Shown: in pieces, positions 10,056 to 18,855 of the stretch
How the letters are laid out: each line of letters starts with the position of its first letter
Position numbering within the stretch: the first letter of the stretch is position 1
Source of the DNA: Sphingobacteriia bacterium
GTDB lineage: Bacteria; Bacteroidota; Bacteroidia; Chitinophagales; Chitinophagaceae
Assembly (NCBI GenBank): GCA_947456855.1
Contig: CANGTR010000007.1
Span: 1-63,096 of the forward strand
Length of the DNA stretch: 63,096 nucleotides
Reading direction: 5' to 3'
Program-made: the position numbers and the translations under genes
Notes under the pieces: model-generated
Seen by the model: only the letters and a program-made list of their open reading frames with translations
Told to the model about the DNA's origin: nothing
Database searches by the model: none

Positions 10056-12404
10056 ATGTTTTTAAGAGTAGTTTTTGTTTTTTTACTTATCAATCTTTTG
10101 CAGTCTGGTTTCGCTCAATCAATACCAATACAAACGATACGAGGTTCGGTTTCTGATATGTCTATTAAAACAATTTTATCAGGGGCTACTATAGAACTAT
10201 TGGGTAAAGAAAAGAAAACAGTATTTACCGATGTTAATGGTAATTTTTTAATAGAAGGAGTTACTGTTGGTAGACATAATCTTCGCATTAGTTTTATAGG
10301 ATACAAACCTGTTTCATTAAATAATTTATTAATTGAATCGGGTAAGCAAACAGTTCTTCAAATTGAGCTTGAAGAAGATGTTATTGTAACCAAGGAAGTA
10401 ATTGTGCAAAGTAGGCCTATCAAGTCTAAGCCCATCAATGAAATGGCGGTTGTTAGTGCGCGTATGTTTAGTGTAGAAGAAACCAGGAGGTTTGCTGCCG
10501 GTTTAAACGATCCTTCTAGAATTGCCACAGCTTTTGCTGGAGTTGTATCTCAGGGGGATGCCAATAATTTAATTATTCGAGGAAATGCACCCAATGGATT
10601 GTTGTGGAGGATGGAAGGAGTGGACATTCCCAATCCAAATCATTTTGCCAAAGTAGGAACTTCTGGTGGAGGTATCTCTATCTTAAGTGCACAACTATTG
10701 GCCAATTCCGATTTTATGACCAGCGCATTCCCTGCTGAGTATGGCAATGCATTATCTGGTGTATTTGATATCAAACTGCGAAAAGGAAATAATACCAAAA
10801 GAGAGTTTACCTTTTCTGCAAGCACAATCGGAATAGATGCAGCTACAGAAGGATATTTTAAAAAAGGATATGGGGGTTCATATTTAATCAATTACCGATA
10901 TGGTTTTTTAACGCTCATGCAACAATTGGGTTTAAATATTGGCGAAGCCGCTACTAATTTTCAGGATCTGTCATTTCATATTCACTTGCCAACTAAAAAG
11001 CTAGGTAGTTTTTCCATTTTTGGATTTGGAGGATCAAGCGAACAACAAGTACAAGCAGCTTCTGATTCTATCACATGGACCAATAATGCATCTAAAAGAA
11101 CAGGAAGATTGGATGCAAGTAAAACAGGCATGGTTGGATTTGCGCATACGATTACACTGGGAAAGAAAACATTGCTAAAAACCATTTATAGTGCCAATGG
11201 CTATCAATACAATGAGCAAAATAATAAGCTCGATAAATTCAACGGACCCTTAATCTATACCAGAAACAATGCGTTTAAAGAAATCAATGGTATATGGTCT
11301 GTGGTGGCAACCCATAAATTCAATAGCCGTCATTTATTAAAAGTAGGGGCTTACACAAGTGCAAAGGGTTTCGATTTAAATCAGCGAGAATCGGTTAGCA
11401 ATGTTTTAAGAGACAAAGTAAAATCCGAAGGAGATACCAGACTTACTAATTATTTTGCTCAATGGAAATGGACCCCGAATAATCGTTTTAGTTTTTTAGT
11501 GGGATTGCATGGCCAACAATTTGCCTTGAGTAATTCTTCCGTGATCGAACCAAGAGCTGGGATGAAGTTGATAACTGGAAAAAATCAATTTCTTTCAGTA
11601 GGTGTTGGGTTACATTCGCAAATTCAACCATTGGGTAATTATTTTGCTAGAATAAGAGTAGGTAGAGATACCGTTCAGCCAAATAGGAATTTAGGTTTTA
11701 GCAGGGCAGCACATTATGTTTTGGGATATTCTGTTCAACTAGCTCCCAACTGGAATTTAAAAACAGAAATTTACTATCAATGGTTATATGCTATTCCTGT
11801 ATCTGCAATAGCAAGAACCAGTTTTAGCATGATTAACCAAGATGATGATTTTGCAATCGAGGCGTTGAGTAATAGGGGTAATGGGAAAAATTATGGATTA
11901 GAAATTACTTTAGAACGTTATTGGAATGATCGATTTTATTTACTCAGTTCTTTGAGTTTGTATGAGTCTAAATACTTGCCCTCTGATAAAATTTGGCGAA
12001 ATACCCGCTTTAATTCTAACCGCACATTCACTTTTTTAATGGGGAAAGAATGGAACCTTAAAGGGAAACATAGTTCTATATTTAGTATGGATTTAAAAAT
12101 GATTTATGCTGGAGGTGTTAGAGTAACGCCGATTGATTTGGCTAAATCTATAACTCAGAAAACAACTGTGTTGGATAATACGCGAATTTACGAAGACAAG
12201 CTAAGCACTATTTTTCGGGTTGATTTTCAAACCGAATGGAAGGTACAATACGGTAAAAGAACAGGTAGCCTGATTTTAGGTGTTCAAAATTTACTCAACA
12301 GAAAAAACCCGGTAAGCCAATCTTACGATCCTGTGACCAAACAAATAAAATATGGGTACTTGTTAGGCTTGATTCCAGTGATAGGGTATAAGGTTGATTT
12401 TTAA
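10056..12404 (+). CDS. TonB-dependent-receptor-like outer-membrane protein
   Basis: A signal peptide (residues 1-20, ending FAQ) is followed by a carboxypeptidase-regulatory-like beta-sandwich (about 26-112), a plug-like region (RGNAPNGLLWRMEGVDIPNP, then the AEYGNALSGVFDIK segment) and a long beta-barrel ending in Phe. At 782 aa it fits Bacteroidota TonB-linked receptors, though no clear TonB box is seen. It lies 32 bp after thrC and could be read through from that operon. The substrate is unknown, and no SusD-like partner is adjacent. Confidence 0.85.
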   Translation: MFLRVVFVFLLINLLQSGFAQSIPIQTIRGSVSDMSIKTILSGATIELLGKEKKTVFTDVNGNFLIEGVTVGRHNLRISFIGYKPVSLNNLLIESGKQTVLQIELEEDVIVTKEVIVQSRPIKSKPINEMAVVSARMFSVEETRRFAAGLNDPSRIATAFAGVVSQGDANNLIIRGNAPNGLLWRMEGVDIPNPNHFAKVGTSGGGISILSAQLLANSDFMTSAFPAEYGNALSGVFDIKLRKGNNTKREFTFSASTIGIDAATEGYFKKGYGGSYLINYRYGFLTLMQQLGLNIGEAATNFQDLSFHIHLPTKKLGSFSIFGFGGSSEQQVQAASDSITWTNNASKRTGRLDASKTGMVGFAHTITLGKKTLLKTIYSANGYQYNEQNNKLDKFNGPLIYTRNNAFKEINGIWSVVATHKFNSRHLLKVGAYTSAKGFDLNQRESVSNVLRDKVKSEGDTRLTNYFAQWKWTPNNRFSFLVGLHGQQFALSNSSVIEPRAGMKLITGKNQFLSVGVGLHSQIQPLGNYFARIRVGRDTVQPNRNLGFSRAAHYVLGYSVQLAPNWNLKTEIYYQWLYAIPVSAIARTSFSMINQDDDFAIEALSNRGNGKNYGLEITLERYWNDRFYLLSSLSLYESKYLPSDKIWRNTRFNSNRTFTFLMGKEWNLKGKHSSIFSMDLKMIYAGGVRVTPIDLAKSITQKTTVLDNTRIYEDKLSTIFRVDFQTEWKVQYGKRTGSLILGVQNLLNRKNPVSQSYDPVTKQIKYGYLLGLIPVIGYKVDF

Positions 12405-12412
12405 TTTTATTC

Positions 12413-12456
12413 GTCAGCCTTCGCTTCGCTCGGCTGTCTTCTACCGTATTGAACTT
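12413..12456 (+). repeat. Dispersed hairpin module (single copy)
   Basis: Holds the imperfect stem CAGCC...GGCTG followed by GTCTTCTACCGTATTGAACT. The CAGCC...GGCTG stem recurs at 13232-13254 and the GTCTTCTACCGTATTGAACT tail at 13302-13321, so copies of this family flank the ORF6N gene. It could also act as a weak terminator for the receptor gene. Confidence 0.7.
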
Positions 12457-12473
12457 TGATGCGATTGAACAAT

Positions 12474-13013
12474 CTAATCATAATTTTTAAAGCCAATTTT
12501 AATTCGGGGTTTTGATGGGGCTGCTTGTTTTGATATAAGTTCTTTTAGCACTACAAATATATTTTCAATATCCTTACTATTACCACTTACTTCTTTCTCG
12601 AGTTTAGCCAATTGAATAAGTATTTCTTTGTTAGTTATTGCGTATTCTCGCATTTTTGTGAAAACCCTGATTATTCTAATATTCACTTCTATAGCAGTAT
12701 CGCTATTTAAAATACTAGATAACATGGCTATTCCTTGTTCTGTAAAAGCCCTAGGAAGAGTTCTTCTCCCACCCCAACTTGAAGTCGCATTTTGCGACTT
12801 CAAGTTTTCAAATTCTCTATTTGAAATTTCGAACATAAAATCTTTTGGAAAACGTTTAATGTTCCGTTTTACTTGCTCATTTAAACGTTTTGTTTCTACT
12901 CCATAAATTTCAGATAAGTCTTCATCTATCATAACTTTCTGGCCACGAATGATGTAAATTTTATTCAGAATCTTTTGTTCGGCAACAAATGCTTGTAATT
13001 CCTTTTTTGCCAT
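12474..13013 (-). CDS. ORF6N-domain DNA-binding protein
   Basis: A 179-aa protein with an ORF6N domain (about residues 15-105), shown by IRGQKVMIDEDLSEIYGVETK, RFPKDFMFEIS and the signature GGRRTLPRAFTEQG. A C-terminal helical region (about 120-160) is probably a coiled coil. The family occurs in phages and as solitary genes in Bacteroidota; its role here is unknown, but DNA binding is expected. It is flanked on both sides by copies of a hairpin-rich repeat, and its reading frame contains a perfect 14-bp inverted repeat (12776-12806). Confidence 0.85.
   Translation of the reverse strand: MAKKELQAFVAEQKILNKIYIIRGQKVMIDEDLSEIYGVETKRLNEQVKRNIKRFPKDFMFEISNREFENLKSQNATSSWGGRRTLPRAFTEQGIAMLSSILNSDTAIEVNIRIIRVFTKMREYAITNKEILIQLAKLEKEVSGNSKDIENIFVVLKELISKQAAPSKPRIKIGFKNYD
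12776..12806. repeat. Perfect inverted repeat inside the ORF6N gene
   Basis: AACTTGAAGTCGCA, a 3-nt TTT loop, then its exact complement. It encodes the ENLKSQNATSS part of the ORF6N domain, so the hairpin is both coding and structural. Confidence 0.9.
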
Positions 13014-13121
13014 TGTATTCTTTGTAGAAATGTATGGAATTCAAACCTACAATTTTAAACATAGCCAGATTAGGGTATTTATACGGAAATTTTAAAGGGG
13101 AAAAACGGGACTTTAGATATC

Positions 13122-13368
13122 GCCAAGATTGCCAAACCTCGTTACACTCGGTTTGTTTTCTACCGTATTGAACTTACTCAAAGCCCCTACACCAACCTTC
13201 GGTTGTTGCAGGGTTTATTTCGCCAAGATTGCCAGCCTTCGCTTCGCTCGGCTGTCTTCTTCCTTAATGCCAAGATTGCCAAACCTCGTTACACTCGGTT
13301 TGTCTTCTACCGTATTGAACTTACTCAAAGCCCCTACACCAACCTTCGGTTGTTGCAGGGTTTATTTC
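13122..13368 (+). repeat. Two 100-bp direct repeats plus a partial copy
   Basis: Copy A is 13122-13221 and copy B is 13269-13368; I found one mismatch. Each starts GCCAAGATTGCC and contains several short hairpins with TTCG-type loops (CAACC-TTC-GGTTG; AAACC...GGTTT). Between them, 13222-13260 is a partial copy with the CAGCC...GGCTG stem also found at 12413. ORFs called here are products of the repeat. Confidence 0.9.
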
Positions 13369-13419
13369 TGCTCTTCCGCTCAATCAAGCAAGCTTGTTTC
13401 GCGTCTTCGCAAAAATAAA

Positions 13420-13438
13420 CCCAACACTTCGTGTTGGG
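13420..13438 (-). terminator. Terminator of tRNA-Arg
   Basis: Stem CCCAACAC/GTGTTGGG with a 3-nt loop. Read on the minus strand it is followed by TTTATTTTTG, just downstream of the tRNA 3' end. Confidence 0.8.
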
Positions 13439-13444
13439 TCTTTG

Positions 13445-13516
13445 TGGTCTCGCCAAGAATCGAACTTGGATCTAGAGTTTAGGAAACTCCTATTCTATCC
13501 ATTGAACTACGGGACC
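13445..13516 (-). tRNA. tRNA-Arg (anticodon CCT)
   Basis: Cloverleaf on the minus strand: 7-bp acceptor GGTCCCG/CGAGACC, anticodon loop TTCCTAA giving CCT (reads AGG), T-arm CCAAG-TTCGATT-CTTGG, discriminator A. CCA is not encoded. Acceptor pair 5-68 is a C-A mismatch where a C-G pair would be expected. Confidence 0.93.
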
Positions 13517-13540
13517 TAATCGGTATTTATCCGATTGGCG

Positions 13541-13573
13541 CAAAAATAGTAGATTTGGTTACTTCATCACAAA
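13541..13573 (-). promoter_or_regulatory. Promoter of tRNA-Arg
   Basis: On the minus strand, TTTG (13570-13573), a 21-nt spacer, then TATTTTTG (13541-13548). This fits the Bacteroidota -33 TTTG / -7 TAnnTTTG consensus, about 25 bp upstream of the tRNA. Confidence 0.7.
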
Positions 13574-13664
13574 GAAATCATCATCAATCGGCTATTTTTC
13601 TCCATTATCATTGTTATAATTGCGTCAAACCTATCTATGGCGCAAGTAAACAATAAGCCAAGCA

Positions 13665-14813
13665 TTAATTATTTGCCTGAACAAGCAGTTTCATAAAATC
13701 ACTCAACTTTGCATCGTCTAACCAGCGGGTTACTATTACCATATCGTGCTCTTTGTCGATAATGATATAATTACCTCCATAGCCCGCTGCGTAATAAATT
13801 GAAGGAGACACTCCTTTTATTTGTTCTTGATTGGTATTGAGCCACCATAAATAACCATAACTTTTAAATGCTTTTGATGGTTGTTGAACAGCATTTACCC
13901 ATTTTTCCGAAATCAATTGCTGGTTTTTCCATTTGCCATTTCTTAAAAACAATAAACCAAATCTTGCATGATCCATTGCACTAATAAAAATACCACCACC
14001 ATGATGTCCGCCGCCACTTACTGATTGAACCATCTGCCCATCCATATTTACAAAAGAATTTTCATAGCCATACCAACGCCATGTGGTTGATGCGCCGATT
14101 GGGTCCATAATTTTTTCCTTTAATACAACTGGCAAAGGTTTTCTCCAAACTTGCAATAAAGAATATGCCAAGACGTTTACTCTAACATCATTGTATTTAT
14201 AAAAACTGCCGGGTTCATTGAGTTTTCTATTTTTCCAATCATCCAATCCGCCTTCTTTGGGTGGGCGATCTGCCCAGTCGTTCAATCCAAAAAGGTTACC
14301 CGACCAATCAGAGGACTGGGTTAATAAATGATCCCATGTGATGCTTGAATTATGTACTCCTTCATAACTATTGTCCCAAACATATTGCCCCGCTTTGTCA
14401 TGTACATTTTTGATCAAACCATTGTCTATGGCTAATCCTGCAACGGTAGATAAATAACTTTTTGTGGTGCTAAATGTCATGTCTACTCTTTCTACATCGC
14501 CCCATTGTGCAACGATATAGCCATTCTTAATGATTAAACCAGCCGGACCTCCACGAGGTTTAGTAGGGCCAATTATTTTATACGCTGGTTCTCTAGCATA
14601 TGATTTCAGTAAAGAAATTCTTAAATCACGCTCTACTTTATTGTCGTTGTTCATTGCAAATGAAACAGCGCTGTCTAAAAAACTTTTATTGAGTTTAAGT
14701 TCCGATGGATTTTTTGTTTGCCAAACCGCATCTGGATAATAAGGTTGTTGAGCAATCGAAGCAACAACAAAAAGCCAGCAAGTAGTAATTAAAATGGAAA
14801 ACTTGATTTTCAT
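13665..14813 (-). CDS. Serine hydrolase, beta-lactamase/DD-peptidase fold (class C type)
   Basis: An exported 382-aa protein: signal peptide about residues 1-21 (ending SIAQ), SxxK nucleophile motif STTK at 115-118, and a YND motif (Tyr-x-Asn type) in KYNDVRVN. A His/Gly-rich GGGHHGGG segment follows. The family includes penicillin-binding-like esterases and peptidases; the substrate cannot be deduced. It lies 14 bp downstream of the amidohydrolase gene on the same strand, so the two are probably co-transcribed. Confidence 0.88.
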   Translation of the reverse strand: MKIKFSILITTCWLFVVASIAQQPYYPDAVWQTKNPSELKLNKSFLDSAVSFAMNNDNKVERDLRISLLKSYAREPAYKIIGPTKPRGGPAGLIIKNGYIVAQWGDVERVDMTFSTTKSYLSTVAGLAIDNGLIKNVHDKAGQYVWDNSYEGVHNSSITWDHLLTQSSDWSGNLFGLNDWADRPPKEGGLDDWKNRKLNEPGSFYKYNDVRVNVLAYSLLQVWRKPLPVVLKEKIMDPIGASTTWRWYGYENSFVNMDGQMVQSVSGGGHHGGGIFISAMDHARFGLLFLRNGKWKNQQLISEKWVNAVQQPSKAFKSYGYLWWLNTNQEQIKGVSPSIYYAAGYGGNYIIIDKEHDMVIVTRWLDDAKLSDFMKLLVQANN

Positions 14814-14827
14814 TTATTTGGGTTTAT

Positions 14828-16408
14828 TTATTTTACTCCAGGTTGTTTTAACACAAATCCAGTTTTCTTTTTTTCTGCATCCACCATTTCTTTTACGTCT
14901 GCTAGTAATTTTTTAGCGTCGTATACTATTCCATCTTTAATGGTATAGCTTACGCCGCCACGTCGTATTACTTCGTTGTTGGTATTTAATTCAATAGTAC
15001 CAGTACCATACAATACTTGTAAATTTTGTAATGGATTGCCATCTACTATGCATAAGTCGGCTAATTTTCCCACTTCGATAGTGCCTAAATCTTTTTCTGC
15101 ACCCAATGCCTGTGCTGCATATAGTGTAGCAGAACGAATTACTTCTAAGGGATGAAAACCTGCTTCACGCAAGAGTTCTAGCTCGCGAATAAAACCAAAT
15201 CCATATAGCTGATAAATAAATCCATTGTCTGATCCTGCTGTAACTCTACCACCTCTATTTTTATATTCATTGATAAAAGTCATCCACAGTTGATAGTTTT
15301 TCTTCCATTCCACTTCTTGTTCTGTTCCCCAGCTATGCCAGTATGATCCATGCGATACGCGGCTTGGTTCATAAAATTTCCAGAGAGATGGTAGTGTATA
15401 ATCTTCGTGCCATTCTGCTCTTCTTGCACGCATTAAATCTCTGTTGGCTTCATAAATATTAAATGTTGGATCTAGTGTAAAATCCAGTGCAATCAATTCA
15501 TTCATTACTTTATTCCAATGAGGGCTAAAAGGCGCAGCTGCTTGAGCCCATAATTTTCCAGCTTCTTCAAAACGATTTTGTTCGTTGTTGTAATTGTAGT
15601 TGGGCGGAAAATCTTGAATGGTTTTATTTTCAAACAAAGCTTCTGGTAAACCATACCAATGTTCCATTGAAGTTAATCCAGCACGTGCTGAATTCAACAC
15701 ATTCCATCTGGCTACATCTATTTGTGCATGATGGCATGCACTGCGTAAACCCAATCGCTTGTTTTCCCTCAATGCGGCATCCATTACTTCGGGTGATGCA
15801 CCAAAAAATTTAATTCCGTCTGCTCCCTTAACTGCATTGTCGTTAACCCATGCTTTTGCCTGATCTGCATTCACAATTGGATTTTTACTTCCTTGACCAA
15901 ATGCAGTATAGGCATAAATGCGAGGTGCAGTAATGGAATTGGCAGCTGATTTTTTCTTGTGATCGAGTACCCATTCCAAACCATTGCCTGCCGATGGGTC
16001 TCGTATTGTAGTAATGCCACTGGCCATCCACAATTTAAAAACATATTCTGCCGGAGTGCCTTGATCTTTCCCTCCTATATGCCCATGCATATCTATTAAT
16101 CCGGGTAGCATGTACATGCCATTGCAATTCAATTCTTTTCCTCCCTCTTTTAGTTTAGGTCTACGCGCTTCATTGATGGGCATACCTGGATTGCCCACAT
16201 TGGCAATTTGTACAATTCTGTTTTTTTCGATTACAATATCAACGGGTCCAAAAGCAGGGGCTCCGGTTCCATTGATAACAGTTACGCCTCTAATGATTAA
16301 TTGCGAATAAGGTCCGATTCCCTCATTTTTTAGGGGTGAAGGGGTGATTTGGGCGCTTAAACTTGATGCAAATACGGTAATTAAGGCAATTAGAAGGTGT
16401 TTTTTCAT
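14828..16408 (-). CDS. Exported amidohydrolase (imidazolonepropionase-like)
   Basis: About 526 aa when started at MKKHLLIALITVFASS (ATG at 16408). That start gives a clean signal peptide; 25 further in-frame codons upstream lie in the regulatory repeat region and are rejected. Metal-binding HxH is in LPGLIDMHGHIGG, further His residues are at SACHHAQ and SMEHW, and the late Asp is in TAGSDNGF. The C-terminal sheet (LADLCIVDGNPL) is typical. The fold suggests a metal-dependent hydrolase of cyclic amides or dipeptides in the periplasm; the exact substrate is unknown. It leads an apparent two-gene operon with the serine hydrolase. Confidence 0.88.
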   Translation of the reverse strand: MKKHLLIALITVFASSLSAQITPSPLKNEGIGPYSQLIIRGVTVINGTGAPAFGPVDIVIEKNRIVQIANVGNPGMPINEARRPKLKEGGKELNCNGMYMLPGLIDMHGHIGGKDQGTPAEYVFKLWMASGITTIRDPSAGNGLEWVLDHKKKSAANSITAPRIYAYTAFGQGSKNPIVNADQAKAWVNDNAVKGADGIKFFGASPEVMDAALRENKRLGLRSACHHAQIDVARWNVLNSARAGLTSMEHWYGLPEALFENKTIQDFPPNYNYNNEQNRFEEAGKLWAQAAAPFSPHWNKVMNELIALDFTLDPTFNIYEANRDLMRARRAEWHEDYTLPSLWKFYEPSRVSHGSYWHSWGTEQEVEWKKNYQLWMTFINEYKNRGGRVTAGSDNGFIYQLYGFGFIRELELLREAGFHPLEVIRSATLYAAQALGAEKDLGTIEVGKLADLCIVDGNPLQNLQVLYGTGTIELNTNNEVIRRGGVSYTIKDGIVYDAKKLLADVKEMVDAEKKKTGFVLKQPGVK

Positions 16409-16439
16409 TTGAAAGCTTTGAATAAATATACGTTTTTTC

Positions 16440-16527
16440 GGTCTGACCATGCCAACCCGATCAGACGGTGTTCTGCCAAACATACCCAGTCAAACGGACG
16501 CCCCCGTCAAACCGAATTGGTCTGACC
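16440..16527. promoter_or_regulatory. Divergent promoter region with repeated GGTCTGACC operator-like sites
   Basis: The 12-mer GGTCTGACCATG occurs at 16440-16451 and 16519-16530; its core GGTC-T-GACC is palindromic. Right of the second site is TATATTTG (-7 like) for the TPR gene, and left of the first, on the minus strand, is a similar CGTATATTT. The sites sit symmetrically between the two divergent genes. Confidence 0.5.
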
Positions 16528-16561
16528 ATGAATGCGTATATTTGCCATCCAATTTTAAATC

Positions 16562-17212
16562 ATGAAGTTTTACAATATCATCATTAAGTATCGTTTTTGG
16601 CTGAGCTTATTAGCAATTGTAGCAGCCATCGGAGTGAATATCAGCAGCGGATTTTGGCCTTCATTCATCCTTTACTTTATTGGAGTCATTGGATTGGCCA
16701 GTCATTTTTTTATCGGGCCGCTTCGTTTAATTCAGGAGCCGATGGAAGCGGGCAATATGGAAGAAGTGGAGCGTATTTTAAATTCAGTATGGTACCCAGG
16801 TCTTTTGTACAAGCCAGTTAGATCTACCTATTATACCATCAAGGGTAATATGGCCATGATGAAGCAAGACTTTGATAGTGCCGAAAAGCATTTGAAAAAG
16901 AGTTCTTCATTGGGTTCGCCCATGCCTGAAGCAGAAGGTGCCAATAAATTACAATTGGGTATGATGGCCATGCAAAAAGGAGATTTGAAGCAAGGCGAAA
17001 GTTATATACGCGCTGCAATTAGAGCAGGTATTGCCGATAAAGAAAGCGAAGCGGTTGCTTTTATTAGTATGTGTCAAATATTTATGAACAAAAGAGAGTT
17101 CCGCGCAGCAAAAGATTATTTTAGAAAAGCCAAAGCTTGTAAGCCAAAGAGTAAGCAAGTGTTGGATCAAATTAAAGAGGTAGAGAAATATATTTCTCGC
17201 ATGCCAGGATAA
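16562..17212 (+). CDS. Membrane-anchored TPR protein
   Basis: 216 aa. Two hydrophobic helices (about residues 9-28 and 31-52) are followed by a cytosolic helical-repeat region with tetratricopeptide-like motifs (for example DFDSAEKHLKKSSSLG and REFRAAKDYFRKAKACKPKS). TPRs usually mediate protein-protein contacts; no enzymatic motif is present. The stop codon directly abuts the ATG of the GNAT gene, so the two are translationally coupled. Partner unknown. Confidence 0.8.
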   Translation: MKFYNIIIKYRFWLSLLAIVAAIGVNISSGFWPSFILYFIGVIGLASHFFIGPLRLIQEPMEAGNMEEVERILNSVWYPGLLYKPVRSTYYTIKGNMAMMKQDFDSAEKHLKKSSSLGSPMPEAEGANKLQLGMMAMQKGDLKQGESYIRAAIRAGIADKESEAVAFISMCQIFMNKREFRAAKDYFRKAKACKPKSKQVLDQIKEVEKYISRMPG

Positions 17213-17683
17213 ATGCTATCAATCAAACATATTACAGAACACGATGCCGATCTGGAAACAGCTCGGCATTTGTTTAAAGAATATGCCGATGAATTAGCGG
17301 TAGACTTATGCTTTCAAAGTTTTGATGAAGAATTACAAAATCCATTGAAAAAATATGGAGCCCCATCCGGCAGTTTAATCATGGCTTTTTGGAATGGAGA
17401 ACCAGTTGGAACTGTTGCCCTGCAAGCATTAGAGGAAGAAGGGGTTTGTGAGATGAAGCGTTTATTTGTACAATCACCATTCCGCAAATTCGGCATTGGC
17501 GAAGCCCTCGTAAAAGCAATTTTAATCGAAGCTCAAAAATTAGGCTATGCCAAAATGAAACTTGATACTTTGGAGCGTTTAAAACCAGCTATTGCACTTT
17601 ACTTAAAGCATGGCTTTATTATTACAACTGCCTATTATCATAATCCGCTATCCGAAGTGGTGTATATGGAATGCAATTTATAA
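17213..17683 (+). CDS. GNAT-family N-acetyltransferase
   Basis: 156 aa with the acetyl-CoA binding motif A RLFVQSPFRKFGIGEALV (R-x-x-G-x-G at about 92-97) and a preceding VGTVALQALEEEGVCEMK strand pair. Close relatives acetylate small molecules or protein termini; the substrate is not deducible. It starts at the base after the TPR gene stop, a spacing of zero. Confidence 0.9.
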   Translation: MLSIKHITEHDADLETARHLFKEYADELAVDLCFQSFDEELQNPLKKYGAPSGSLIMAFWNGEPVGTVALQALEEEGVCEMKRLFVQSPFRKFGIGEALVKAILIEAQKLGYAKMKLDTLERLKPAIALYLKHGFIITTAYYHNPLSEVVYMECNL

Positions 17684-17746
17684 TCCATCGTCATTTTTTC
17701 GGTCATTGATATATCTATTCAGTACTTGCTCTTAAAGATGAAAGCA

Positions 17747-18658
17747 TTAAAATAGTAATGGGGTATTCATTTTGTAATACTCCATAATAGCAGCTGCCAA
17801 TGCTTTGGCAAATGCAGAACGTTTAGCTGCTGTAAAGCGAACATCTTTATTGCTTTCAATTTGCCAGCCGAAAACATTGGGGTAAGTACTAGTTGATGTA
17901 TACCGCTTGGTATTATAGCCTCCATCGAAATACAATTCATTAGCAAGAGGGGCTTTATCTTGTATACTTGGTATTGCCGCAAATCCTTTGGAAGCAATGA
18001 TAGAACCGAATGCATTTTTCCCGGTGAGTAAATCTTCGGCAGTATTTTTTGTACTCGCAATTAATGAAGCAATAGATGTTTTAGAAGGAATTATAGTTGC
18101 CGGATTGCGGAGTTCATCGTCGGTTAATAAATATCCTAATTCCAATCGTTGGTTAGCATGGCCATGCCCATGCAAATCGATATATAAACATTGAGGCGAT
18201 TTTTGTAAAGCCATTTGTAAAGCGGTATCTATGCTTTGGTGAAAACGATTCCAAATAGCCACCATTTGTTCGTTGTTGCAATTGGCTTCGGGCAGCGGTC
18301 TGTTTTGATCGAGCTTGGATCTTTTTAAGTGGGTAATAACTAGTGAAGGATGCATTCCATAATCGGCCATAAAAACACTATCAATGGCTTTGGCCAATTC
18401 AATGGTATAAGAATCTGTAACGGTAGTAATGCCTGGGCAAGATCTAGTAGCGATGCTATCAGGGGCTATAGTACCTCCATGCGGCACACTAATTACCAAG
18501 GGCATATTGCCATACTGCACCCAAGTAAAATCATCAATCCATTGTTGTTTAATGCTATTGCTGTTTAAACGGGAAGGCTTAGTTGAATGGAAATTACTGA
18601 ATTGTACATTGGTTGCCGCAAATAGTAAAAGAAAAAACAGGGTATAGTTTCTGTTCAT
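17747..18658 (-). CDS. N-formylglutamate amidohydrolase-like protein (exported)
   Basis: 303 aa with an N-terminal signal sequence (MNRNYTLFFLLLFAATNVQ). The FGase-family motifs SVPHGG and YIDLHGHGH are visible, the likely Zn-ligand regions, with R/P-rich DQNRPLP between. Classical HutG enzymes are cytoplasmic; this one appears secreted, so its substrate may differ from N-formylglutamate. No histidine-degradation genes are next to it. It is transcribed alone, convergent with the GNAT gene. Confidence 0.8.
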   Translation of the reverse strand: MNRNYTLFFLLLFAATNVQFSNFHSTKPSRLNSNSIKQQWIDDFTWVQYGNMPLVISVPHGGTIAPDSIATRSCPGITTVTDSYTIELAKAIDSVFMADYGMHPSLVITHLKRSKLDQNRPLPEANCNNEQMVAIWNRFHQSIDTALQMALQKSPQCLYIDLHGHGHANQRLELGYLLTDDELRNPATIIPSKTSIASLIASTKNTAEDLLTGKNAFGSIIASKGFAAIPSIQDKAPLANELYFDGGYNTKRYTSTSTYPNVFGWQIESNKDVRFTAAKRSAFAKALAAAIMEYYKMNTPLLF

Positions 18659-18855
18659 TGGTTAAGTTTGAATCAGCTTTGGTATTTCAAGATAGCTACA
18701 GTGTTTTGGAGATATCGTATTTCTTGAAATAAATATAATGAATTTACCAAAATAGTAGTTGAGAATAATTAAGCCATTCATTTGGAGAATGCTAGGAAAT
18801 CGATTTAGGTGTTTTGGGCAAAGAAATTTAAAGCTAAATACCTAACTTTAAAAAT

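Noticed and set aside
13129..13482. ORFs of 117 and 71 aa across the repeat block
   Set aside because: They are translations of two near-identical 100-bp repeats (internal duplicate peptides) and run into the tRNA-Arg; no family resemblance.
13574..13696. Plus-strand frame reading like a signal peptide (NRLFFSIIIVIIASNLSMAQ)
   Set aside because: No start codon upstream, ends soon after, and overlaps the 3' end of the serine hydrolase. At most a gene remnant; not enough to annotate.
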